Origin: JALYTY01 sp964546935
Lineage (GTDB): Bacteria; Vulcanimicrobiota; Vulcanimicrobiia; Vulcanimicrobiales; Vulcanimicrobiaceae
Direction: 5' to 3'
DNA length: 10,036 bases
NCBI GenBank assembly: GCA_964546935.1
Contig: CAZJLJ010000088.1
Span: 1 to 10,036, forward strand
Below are positions 1 through 6,348 of the stretch, one piece after another. A model generated the notes under the pieces. That model saw nothing but the letters and a program-made list of their open reading frames with translations. It did no database searches and had not been told where the DNA came from. Both the position numbers and the translations under genes were made by a program. Every line of letters starts with the position of its first letter. The stretch's first letter is position 1.

Positions 1-501
1 CTCGGGCGTCACATCGATGCGATCTTCTTCGTCGTCGATATAGACCGTGTCGCATGTTTCGCACCGTTCGGTGCCGACGAGCACGTTGCCGCGAACGACG
101 AAGACGAACGCGAGCTCGTCATCGTCGAGGATGAAGCGTTGCGGTGTCGCCACCATCTCGAGGTCGTGACTGAGAACGTTGCGTCTGGTCATCACGTTGA
201 AATCACGCGCCGAACCATTTACAGTGCACTCGACGCGCGCTTCACCGGGAAAGTCGAAAGGCACGCCGTGTTCCAACACGACGTGCCTTCCATTTACACT
301 CAGTTCAACCGGGTCGCCGTCGACCGCTACAATCGTGCGATCGTACCCCGCATAATCGGAGAACGGGCCGCTTCGATCGATCAACGCGACCGAGATGCGC
401 CACGCCGGCGGCAACTCTTCGTCTGCAGCAATCTCCCAAGAGACTCCGCCGCCGTTTTTCCACGGCTTTTTCGGTACGTCTTTTAGGCCGATTATCTCCA
501 A
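1..501 (-). CDS. HutD/Ves-family cupin protein (3' end beyond window)
   Basis: The 167 residues visible resemble HutD and E. coli Ves. A PWKNGGG motif lies at residues 13-19, followed by the typical SWEIA. An RSGPFSDYAGYDRT block at 43-56 matches the family's sGpFS-x-fpGxdRt signature, and FNVMTRR at 101-107 matches the FN-x-MTR motif. The family is a small cytoplasmic bicupin of roughly 180-200 aa, so only the last part should be missing; there is no stop before the edge. In pseudomonads HutD sits in histidine-utilisation operons and appears to limit pathway activity, but no hut genes are visible here, so that role is not transferable. I chose TTG at 501 because it gives the family's usual short leader before PWKNGGG and lies 4 bp after the stop of the upstream regulator, with AAGG just before it. 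The two genes are probably cotranscribed, which suggests a shared signal. Confidence 0.8.
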   Translation of the reverse strand, partial: MEIIGLKDVPKKPWKNGGGVSWEIAADEELPPAWRISVALIDRSGPFSDYAGYDRTIVAVDGDPVELSVNGRHVVLEHGVPFDFPGEARVECTVNGSARDFNVMTRRNVLSHDLEMVATPQRFILDDDELAFVFVVRGNVLVGTERCETCDTVYIDDEEDRIDVTPE

Positions 502-505
502 CGCC

Positions 506-1453
506 TTAGACGGGCGGCGCTTGAACGTTGTGCGCGAACGCTTCCAAGCGGGCGCGGTCGATCGCCTTCACGCGGCCGCGATCGAGCTCGACGGCGTTGG
601 CGTTCTTCAAGCGCAGCAATGCACGCGCAGCCATATCGCGGACGGTTCCGGCGGCTGCGGCGATTTGCGCCTGCGACAGATTTTCGACGCCCGGGAGACC
701 TCTCGTCATACCGACCGACGTACGCGCGTATCCGAGCAAGAACTTCGCGACGCGTTGCAACACGTGCGCGAATGCAAGGTCTGCAATCGTATCGATGGAA
801 CGGCGGCGAGCTTGCGAACTCGCGATGAGAAATCCGAGCGAGAGTTCCGCGTCGTTACGCGCAGCGTGCATGATCGCTTCGCTGGGAATCGTCACGACGA
901 CCGCATCGGTCAATGCTTCAGCGCGCGTGGTGGCGCCGCCGCTGTCGAAGGTTGCGCTCTCGTTGAGCGTGTCGTGCGTCAGGCGTTCGCCGATGGTATG
1001 GGTCTTGCCGTCGGGCGAGAGCAGCGTGTAGATCACCTTGCCGCTCTTGACGATCCCGAGGTACGGCCACATTTCGCCTTCGTCGAAGATCGTGTCGCCG
1101 GACTTGTAAGCGCGCTCGCTCATCTGACCGGCTAGTTCTTTGATGGTCGAAGCTTTGGCGGCCGTGAACTGGGGAACGTGTTGGAGGAACGTTTCACCGT
1201 CCGCGTTCTCGTCGATCCGCTCGAGACGAATCGTCCAGCGGTTTCCGCCAAGGTTGCGCGCATCCCAAGAGAAGCGTCCCGCGCGGAGCTGCGTCATCTC
1301 GTTGCGGAGGGCCCGAGGATCGCTCTCCTCGTTGATTTCGACGGCGCCTCCAATCTGGAGTTTGTCGAAGTTTTCGAGGATATTTTCGGTCTTGGTCGCA
1401 GGCGATAGCGACCGGGCATCGAGCGTGATGGCGGCAGGACGGTTTATTGGCAT
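506..1453 (-). CDS. Crp/Fnr-type transcription regulator with N-terminal DUF2249 domain
   Basis: The 315-aa protein has three parts. Residues about 8-79 look like DUF2249 (a small TusA-like fold): LDAR at 11-14, DPRALR at 45-50, GRFSWD at 59-64 and WTIRLER at 73-79. Residues about 88-205 form a cyclic-nucleotide-binding beta-barrel with YKSGDTIFDEGE (116-127) and a phosphate-cassette-like segment with Glu165 and Arg177. Residues about 215-310 are a Crp-type winged helix: the recognition helix keeps V-R-D-M-A-A-R (271-277), where CRP has the DNA-contacting R-E-x-x-x-R pattern. There is no cysteine anywhere, so an FNR-like iron-sulfur sensor is excluded. Ordinary Crp/Fnr proteins are about 200-250 aa and lack the DUF2249 part; the ligand is unknown. 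The start is well supported because DUF2249 begins almost at residue 1. It is transcribed divergently from a thiolase across a palindromic gap and is followed closely by the HutD-like gene. Confidence 0.88.
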   Translation of the reverse strand: MPINRPAAITLDARSLSPATKTENILENFDKLQIGGAVEINEESDPRALRNEMTQLRAGRFSWDARNLGGNRWTIRLERIDENADGETFLQHVPQFTAAKASTIKELAGQMSERAYKSGDTIFDEGEMWPYLGIVKSGKVIYTLLSPDGKTHTIGERLTHDTLNESATFDSGGATTRAEALTDAVVVTIPSEAIMHAARNDAELSLGFLIASSQARRRSIDTIADLAFAHVLQRVAKFLLGYARTSVGMTRGLPGVENLSQAQIAAAAGTVRDMAARALLRLKNANAVELDRGRVKAIDRARLEAFAHNVQAPPV

Positions 1454-1524
1454 GACCCGCGATAGTTATTTACGGGTGGTTCCCGTGCCTGCCTGGGAAC
1501 GGAATTCTGCTTGGCGAATGTAGC
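1454..1524. promoter_or_regulatory. Divergent promoter region between the regulator and the thiolase
   Basis: This 71-bp gap must hold the promoters of both divergent units. I see no clear consensus -35/-10 pair on either strand. On the minus strand an AT-rich stretch reading TAAATAACTAT (1472-1462) is the best -10-like sequence and would place the regulator's transcription start only a few bases from its ATG. Promoters that depend on an activator, or very short leaders, are likely. Ribosome-binding sites on both sides are weak. Confidence 0.55.
1479..1500. promoter_or_regulatory. Candidate operator: 22-bp palindrome GTTCCC-N10-GGGAAC
   Basis: The arms GTTCCC (1479-1484) and GGGAAC (1495-1500) are perfect inverted repeats separated by 10 bases, and the inner GC (1487-1488, 1491-1492) also pairs. 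The overall length of 22 bp is that of classical CRP-family sites, although the half-site is not TGTGA. It is centred in the gap, 25 bases from the regulator ATG and 24 bases from the thiolase ATG. A dimeric regulator bound here could control both directions. The neighbouring Crp/Fnr protein is the obvious candidate, by inference only. Confidence 0.5.
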
Positions 1525-2736
1525 ATGCCCATGATTCAGCCACCAGTAAAAGACGACGATGTCGTCGTCATTGCGGGCGCGCGTACGCCCTTCGGCAACT
1601 TCGGCGGCGTTTTGGCCGCCCTCACCGCAACGGAACTTGGCGTAGCCGCGGCTGAAGCCGCAATCGCCCGGAGCGGCGTTCCCAAAGAGAAGATCGACGA
1701 AGTCGTCTTCGGCAACGTGATTCAAACGAGCGCCGACGCAATCTACCTGGCCCGGCATGTCGGCCTCCGCGCCGGTCTCCCGGTCGGAGTCCCGGCCCTT
1801 ACCGTAAACCGTCTCTGCGGATCGGGCCTTCAGGCGATTCTCTCTGCAGCGCAATCGCTACGGCTCGGCGAGGCGACCTACGCTCTTGCCGGCGGCGCCG
1901 AGAACATGAGTCAAGCGCCGCACGTCGTGCGCGGAGCGCGCAACGGTTTTCCGCTAGGCGCGAACGTTCAGTTCGAAGATTCGCTGTGGACGGCGCTGAC
2001 CGACTCGTACAGCAACACGGCGATGGCGATCACCGCGGAAAATCTCGCGAAAAAATACAGCGTCACGCGTGAGGAGTCCGACGAGTTCGCACTCGCAAGT
2101 CAAGAGCGCGCAATTGAGTCGCAAAACAACGGCTATTTCGCCGAGGAGATCGCGCCCGTAACGGTTCCCGGTCCGAAAGGCACCCAAACCGTTGTCGACA
2201 AGGATGAAGGGCCGCGCGTCGGTCTCTCGATGGAGAAACTTGGCAAACTCCCCGCACGGTTCGTGAAAGACGGTGTGGTGACGCCCGGCAACGCGAGCGG
2301 CATAACCGACGGCGCCGCAGCGGTTGTATTAACAACGGTTCGGCAAGCAAAAGCGGATGGTTTGAAGTGGATTGGCCGGCTCGTTAGCTCGAGTGTCGTC
2401 GGCGTCGATCCGGAAATCATGGGCATCGGCCCCGCGGCATCGATTCCGAAAGCGTTGAAGAAGGCGAACATTCAGGAAAAAGATCTCGCGGTAATGGAAA
2501 TCAACGAGGCGTTTGCGCCGCAAGTCCTCGCGTGTCTGCGCGATATGGGCACCAACGGCGTGCGCTTGAATCCGCATGGAGGCGCGATTTCACTCGGTCA
2601 TCCGCTCGGGGCATCCGGCGCACGTCTTGCATTGACGACGCTAAACGACTTGCAAAAGCGTGGCGGCGGCTACGGTGTCGCATCCGCGTGTATCGGCGGC
2701 GGACAGGGAATCGCGGCCGTTTTTCTTGCAGAGTAA
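1525..2736 (+). CDS. Acetyl-CoA C-acetyltransferase (thiolase)
   Basis: This 403-aa thiolase catalyses reversible Claisen condensation of two acetyl-CoA to acetoacetyl-CoA, or thiolysis of 3-ketoacyl-CoA. The N-terminal signature VVIAGARTPFGNFGG lies at 14-28. The nucleophilic Cys98 sits in VNRLCGSG, the NEAF motif at 327-330, the catalytic His359 in GHPLGASG and the acid/base Cys389 in CIGGGQG. The spacing of these residues (261 and 30) closely matches the well-known Zoogloea enzyme (259 and 30). The length is normal for the family (about 390-400). ATG at 1525 or at 1531 are both possible, since neither has a strong ribosome-binding site. The gene is divergent from the Crp/Fnr regulator and overlaps the TlpA-like gene. 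It complements the dehydrogenase and hydratase on the opposite strand at 5548-7195. Whether it serves beta-oxidation or C4/polyhydroxybutyrate synthesis cannot be decided here. Confidence 0.95.
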   Translation: MPMIQPPVKDDDVVVIAGARTPFGNFGGVLAALTATELGVAAAEAAIARSGVPKEKIDEVVFGNVIQTSADAIYLARHVGLRAGLPVGVPALTVNRLCGSGLQAILSAAQSLRLGEATYALAGGAENMSQAPHVVRGARNGFPLGANVQFEDSLWTALTDSYSNTAMAITAENLAKKYSVTREESDEFALASQERAIESQNNGYFAEEIAPVTVPGPKGTQTVVDKDEGPRVGLSMEKLGKLPARFVKDGVVTPGNASGITDGAAAVVLTTVRQAKADGLKWIGRLVSSSVVGVDPEIMGIGPAASIPKALKKANIQEKDLAVMEINEAFAPQVLACLRDMGTNGVRLNPHGGAISLGHPLGASGARLALTTLNDLQKRGGGYGVASACIGGGQGIAAVFLAE

Positions 2737-3268
2737 CGCGCAAATCAAGCGGCGGCCTTGGTTCACCTGGGGCCGCCTCCTCGATCTCTTAGCGGTTCTT
2801 GTCATTGCGTTCGTGGTGTGGAAGATCTTCGTTGCACCACGCGTTCTGAAACAAAGCGCCTCAGCGTATCCGGCTCCGCGCGTTGCCTATCAACGGTTGA
2901 ACGGCGGAACGTTTTCCATCTCAGATGCCCGTGGGCACGTATTGTTCTTGGATTTTTTTGCGAGCTGGTGCGAACCATGCCGTCTGCAGATGCCGCTGGT
3001 CGAGGCTTACGCGCGCAAACATCCCGAAGTGCAAGTCGTCGCTATCGACGTTGGCGAACCGCGCGCGGTTGCCGCCGCGTTTGCGAAGCGTCACCACATT
3101 GCAAACGTAGCGCTGGATCCCACAACGAGTGCGCAAGGCTTTTTTCAAATCGAGGGGTTTCCTACGGTGGTCGTGATCGATCCGAAGGGGCGCATTCGTG
3201 CAACCTGGTCGGGATTCAACCCCGCGATTGAAATGGCAATGAGCAACGCAGAACGCACGCTGCGTTAG
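2726..3268 (+). CDS. Membrane-anchored TlpA-like thioredoxin-fold protein
   Basis: From TTG at 2726 this is a 180-aa protein. A short basic N-terminus is followed by one transmembrane helix (about 17-37, LLDLLAVLVIAFVVWKIF) and then an extracytoplasmic thioredoxin fold. The active site WCEPC is at residues 81-85 and the cis-proline loop GFPT at 144-147, followed by VVVIDPKGR. TlpA/ResA-type proteins reduce disulfides outside the membrane, for example in cytochrome c maturation; the specific client is unknown. The start is uncertain: in-frame GTG codons at 2660 and 2672 lie deeper inside the thiolase gene. TTG at 2726 gives the smallest overlap (11 bp) and a normal signal-anchor, and translational coupling to the thiolase would explain the lack of a clear ribosome-binding site. 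The stop lies one base from the stop of the convergent Nramp-type gene. Confidence 0.85.
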   Translation: MQSNAQIKRRPWFTWGRLLDLLAVLVIAFVVWKIFVAPRVLKQSASAYPAPRVAYQRLNGGTFSISDARGHVLFLDFFASWCEPCRLQMPLVEAYARKHPEVQVVAIDVGEPRAVAAAFAKRHHIANVALDPTTSAQGFFQIEGFPTVVVIDPKGRIRATWSGFNPAIEMAMSNAERTLR

Positions 3269-3269
3269 C

Positions 3270-4577
3270 TTACGATTTCCCCCAAAACACGAAGATACCG
3301 ATCGCGGCAACGCCCATAACGGCTACCGTTGCCCATCCCCAAAATCGTGCAAGGAGCGAACTGCGCCAGCGCTGCATGATGCGTTTACTGCTCGCAAACG
3401 AAACGACCACGCAGAGCAACGGCACTGAGACGACGCCATTGATAACAGCCGACCAGAAGAGCGCAGAAATCGCATTGACGTGAAGCAGATTCATCGCCAT
3501 CGCGACGATCATGCCGATTACGAGTGCGCCGTAGAAGCCGGGCGCGCGGCGCAGTGGTTCATCTAAGCCCGTTTTCCACTTCAAGCACTCAGCCACTACA
3601 TACGCGGAAGAACCGACGAGCGCGGGAATAGCGAGCAAACCCGTGCCGACCATACCAAGTGTGAATAGAAGCGCCGCGAAACGGCCTGCCAGCGGTTCCA
3701 ATGCACGTGCAGCGTCTTGCGCCGTTTGGATATTCGAGTGAGCTGTTGACGCAAGCGTTGCGGCGGTTGTCACGATGATGAAGAACGCAACGATGTTCGA
3801 AAAAATCATCCCTACGTTAGCGTCGAGATGAGCATCTTTAATTTCATCGACCGTGGCACCACGCCGCTGGACAAGCGTGGTCCGTCCCATTGCTTTCTCT
3901 TCCTCGACCATCAAGCACGCTTGCCAGAAGAAGAGGTACGGTGTAATCGTGGTTCCGAGTACGGCCATCAGCGTTGTGATCCACGATGCGTTGAAGTGAA
4001 CTTCCGGAACAAAGAGATGGCGAAGCACCGTTCCCCACGGAACGTGTACGACGAACGCCGTGATGATGTAGGCGAAGAGCGAGATCGTGAGCCATTTTAC
4101 GATCGAAAAGAGCGTTTTGTATGGTAAAAAAACTTGCGATACGCTGAGCACGACACCGAAGCAAAGCACCCAAAACCATTCGCGCAGTCCGAAAACCATA
4201 TTTGCGGCGGCCGCCATACCCTGCAAATCGGCCCCCGCGTTGATTACGTTGGCAACGACGATCGCGAGCGCAAGCGGATACAGCATCCAGATCGGGAGAT
4301 ACTTGCGCATGTTCGTGGCTAAGCCGGCGCCCGTCACCATACCGATCCGTGCGCACATCCCTTGGACTACCGCCATCATCGGTGTTGTCAACAAGACGAT
4401 CCACAGCATGGAAAAGCCGGTGGAAGCACCGGCAATTGAATAGGTGGAGATGCCCGACGGATCGTCGTCCGATGCGCCGGTAATCAGTCCGGGCCCAAGT
4501 ACCGAAATCCAGCGGCGCCACCCGGCGCTTTGGCCGGTGCGTAGTGTTTCGGGCGTTGCCTCGGTCGTCGTCTCCAT
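3270..4577 (-). CDS. Divergent Nramp-family (SLC11) divalent metal transporter
   Basis: This 435-aa polytopic membrane protein aligns along its length with Nramp/MntH transporters, which have about 11 helices in a LeuT fold and import Mn2+ or Fe2+ with protons. The opening GPGLITGASDDDP (28-40) corresponds to TM1, and LGTTITPYLFFWQ (207-219) to TM6. The two key motifs are altered. The canonical DPGN of TM1 reads DPSG (39-42), keeping the Asp but replacing the metal-binding Asn. The MPH of TM6 reads TPY (212-214), losing the thiol ligand and the His. Such changes are seen in Nramp-related branches with other ion preference, including the Mg/Mn-transporting NRMT group, so the substrate should not be assumed to be Mn2+. 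ATG at 4577 places the TM1 motif at a normal distance. It is the last gene of the minus-strand block and is converged on by the TlpA-like gene. Confidence 0.88.
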   Translation of the reverse strand: METTTEATPETLRTGQSAGWRRWISVLGPGLITGASDDDPSGISTYSIAGASTGFSMLWIVLLTTPMMAVVQGMCARIGMVTGAGLATNMRKYLPIWMLYPLALAIVVANVINAGADLQGMAAAANMVFGLREWFWVLCFGVVLSVSQVFLPYKTLFSIVKWLTISLFAYIITAFVVHVPWGTVLRHLFVPEVHFNASWITTLMAVLGTTITPYLFFWQACLMVEEEKAMGRTTLVQRRGATVDEIKDAHLDANVGMIFSNIVAFFIIVTTAATLASTAHSNIQTAQDAARALEPLAGRFAALLFTLGMVGTGLLAIPALVGSSAYVVAECLKWKTGLDEPLRRAPGFYGALVIGMIVAMAMNLLHVNAISALFWSAVINGVVSVPLLCVVVSFASSKRIMQRWRSSLLARFWGWATVAVMGVAAIGIFVFWGKS

Positions 4578-4590
4578 AAGTACTATGGCC

Positions 4591-4609
4591 GTTCCCGTAA
4601 CGCGGGACC
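4591..4609. repeat. Imperfect palindrome upstream of the Nramp-type gene
   Basis: In the 62-bp gap before the transporter, TCCCG (4593-4597) and CGGGA (4603-4607) form a perfect 5-bp stem around TAACG. Including flanks, the site reads GTTCCC-N7-GGGACC. Its left half is identical to the half-site of the 1479-1500 palindrome, but the spacing differs and the right half has one change. It could be a regulatory site or a small hairpin in the transcript, and it may be chance. Confidence 0.25.
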
Positions 4610-4639
4610 AACCAAACGGGCCTTCGGGGTGAGTCCGCG

Positions 4640-5563
4640 CTAAAGGGTCCCGTCAACCTCGCCTGCCAACGTGGTGTGCGCCGGGATGGTGAATGCCGGA
4701 AGTTCGAAATGCAGGATGTTGCCGCGCAGCTTGCCGTTGATTGGCCCAACCGACTCTGCCGCTTTTGCGAGCGTTAGTGAATACGTTTTATTTGTATCGA
4801 GGACGAACGGGCACCAAATGTCTACCGTCGTTCCTGCGGGCACGTCGACCGGCGTACCGGCATCCGTCACGAGATTGAAATAAACGTAGGCGTTACCACC
4901 GGGATAATAGGTCCAATTTTCTACACTGTTTGGCCGTCTTGCGATTATTTTCGCCGGAGCTAGTGCCTGCGATCCCGGCGGCATCAGAATCGAAACGGCG
5001 TACCCGTCGGAGTCCGCGGGAGATGGCCGAAGTGCCGGACCGGGGGTCGTCTCGGGCGGTGCGTTCGCACATTCAGGAAACGACAGGTTTCGAATTCCCT
5101 GCGCGAACTGCACGCTTCTGTTATTGAATCCGTCGAAATCTACAACGGCCTCCGCAGCTAAAGTTCGCGGCACGCCTGCGTCGATCAAATCGCCAATCCC
5201 GATAGGCTGATTCAGTGAGAGGATACCGTTTGAAAATGGTGGCGATCCGCTTCCACACCAGCGTCGTCCAGCGGTGTGTAGATGGAGCAAATTCCACCAA
5301 CGGTCATAAACATATGCGAACCCGTCGATACCGCGGGTGCCGTCGGCGCGCGACCACTGAACGAGCGCACGCCCAGTCGAATGATCTACGACGACGTTCG
5401 CGATGTTCGCGTTTGGAATTAGTGTTTGCGCAGCACCGCGAACTTGACGCACGTCTCTGCCCGGCCCGGAATCCTTCGCTTGCGCGATGCATGCCGTCAT
5501 CGCGAAGAATGCCAGAAGCCAAGCAGAAAACTTCGTACGATTAGCCCTCAGTTGGCCTTCCAT
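4640..5563 (-). CDS. Exported protein of unknown function
   Basis: I do not recognise this 307-aa protein. Residues 1-29 form a signal peptide: a basic stretch (RANRTK, 6-11), a hydrophobic core (FSAWLLAFFAM) and a likely cleavage after AQA (27-29). Cys25 in MTAC is a weak lipobox-like alternative, so a lipoprotein is possible. The mature part appears to have two beta-rich halves, about 33-165 and 185-307, joined by a Pro-rich linker (169-182). The first half has a Trp/Tyr/His-rich segment (82-103, including YDRWWNLLHLH). Cysteines after the signal are Cys103, Cys165 and Cys251. ATG at 5563 overlaps the end of the hydratase gene by 16 bp, which suggests cotranscription and coupled translation. 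Its place between fatty-acyl-CoA enzymes and a metal transporter gives no firm clue to its role. Confidence 0.75.
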   Translation of the reverse strand: MEGQLRANRTKFSAWLLAFFAMTACIAQAKDSGPGRDVRQVRGAAQTLIPNANIANVVVDHSTGRALVQWSRADGTRGIDGFAYVYDRWWNLLHLHTAGRRWCGSGSPPFSNGILSLNQPIGIGDLIDAGVPRTLAAEAVVDFDGFNNRSVQFAQGIRNLSFPECANAPPETTPGPALRPSPADSDGYAVSILMPPGSQALAPAKIIARRPNSVENWTYYPGGNAYVYFNLVTDAGTPVDVPAGTTVDIWCPFVLDTNKTYSLTLAKAAESVGPINGKLRGNILHFELPAFTIPAHTTLAGEVDGTL

Positions 5564-6348
5564 TGCGGCTTGCGTTTTTCCAAGAACGCGCCGGTGCCCT
5601 CGCGGAAATCTTCGGTGTCGACGAGCGTGCCGAATTCGATTGCTTCGAGTTCAAGAGCGTCGTCGATGCTCAAGTGCGCCCCATTATTGATAACGCGTTT
5701 GCATGCGGTAATCGCCAGCGGTGCCTTCGTCGCGATTACGTTGCCGATTCGTTTTGCTTCCGTCAGGAGATCGGCCAGCGGTACGACTTTCTCTACGAGT
5801 CCAATGCGCAATGCTTCTTTCGCATCGATCATCTCGCCGGTGAGGCACAGGTACATCGCCATGCCCTTTCCAACGAGGCGCGTCGTACGTTGTGACCCGC
5901 CATAGCCTGGAATTAGACCCAGGTTCACTTCCGGTTGTCCGAACTTCGCGTTCTCGCTTGCGATGCGAATGTCGCCCGCCATTGCGAGCTCACAGCCGCC
6001 GCCAAGTGCGAAACCGTTGATCGCCATGATCACCGGCTTGCGCAAACGTTCGATTTGGCGCGTCATCGATTGCCCCGAGCGCGCTTGATCGGCGCCTCCA
6101 ACAGCGTTCGGAAGCGCGTTCAATTCACCGATATCTGCGCCGGCCGCAAATGCTTTTTCACCCGCACCGGTGATAATGATCGCGCGAATTTCGGCATTGC
6201 GTTCGAGCTCTACGAGCGCCTGAGATAATTCTCCGAGGAGCTTGCGGTTCAGCGCATTCAACACCGACGGACGATTGAACGTGATTACGGCGACGGCGCC
6301 GTCTTTATCGACGGTGATGTTCTCGAAAACTCCGATTGCACTACTCAT
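5548..6348 (-). CDS. Enoyl-CoA hydratase (crotonase family)
   Basis: This 266-aa crotonase-fold enzyme most likely adds water to trans-2-enoyl-CoA to give 3-hydroxyacyl-CoA. The oxyanion-hole region FAAGADIGEL is at 67-76, and NGFALGGGCELAMAGD at 111-126 carries the first catalytic glutamate, Glu120. FGQPEVNLGLIPGYGG (136-151) carries the second, Glu140. The 20-residue spacing equals that of the two glutamates in rat mitochondrial hydratase (144 and 164). Both glutamates being present argues for a genuine hydratase rather than one of the many other crotonase-fold activities. Its ATG lies inside the last codons of the upstream dehydrogenase gene (ATGAGTAG, 8-bp overlap), so the two are translationally coupled and act on consecutive steps. 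Chain-length preference is unknown; the short-chain dehydrogenase partner suggests crotonyl-CoA. Confidence 0.93.
   Translation of the reverse strand: MSSAIGVFENITVDKDGAVAVITFNRPSVLNALNRKLLGELSQALVELERNAEIRAIIITGAGEKAFAAGADIGELNALPNAVGGADQARSGQSMTRQIERLRKPVIMAINGFALGGGCELAMAGDIRIASENAKFGQPEVNLGLIPGYGGSQRTTRLVGKGMAMYLCLTGEMIDAKEALRIGLVEKVVPLADLLTEAKRIGNVIATKAPLAITACKRVINNGAHLSIDDALELEAIEFGTLVDTEDFREGTGAFLEKRKPQWKAN

Noticed and set aside
395..1135. 246-codon plus-strand open frame
   Set aside because: It lies opposite the DUF2249-Crp/Fnr and HutD-like genes, whose frames carry recognisable domains; the plus-strand product shows no family resemblance.
506..1453. FNR-type oxygen sensor
   Set aside because: The protein has no cysteine, so it cannot bind the FNR iron-sulfur cluster.
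3245..3266. Hairpin AACGCAG/CTGCGTT at the tlpA-like stop as an intrinsic terminator
   Set aside because: The 7-bp stem is modest and no T-tract follows on either strand. The convergent genes leave only one base between stops, so termination there is not supported.
3844..4749. 301-codon minus-strand open frame overlapping the transporter
   Set aside because: Arg/His-rich, low-complexity product in another frame of the Nramp-type gene, whose own frame has clear family motifs and membrane helices.
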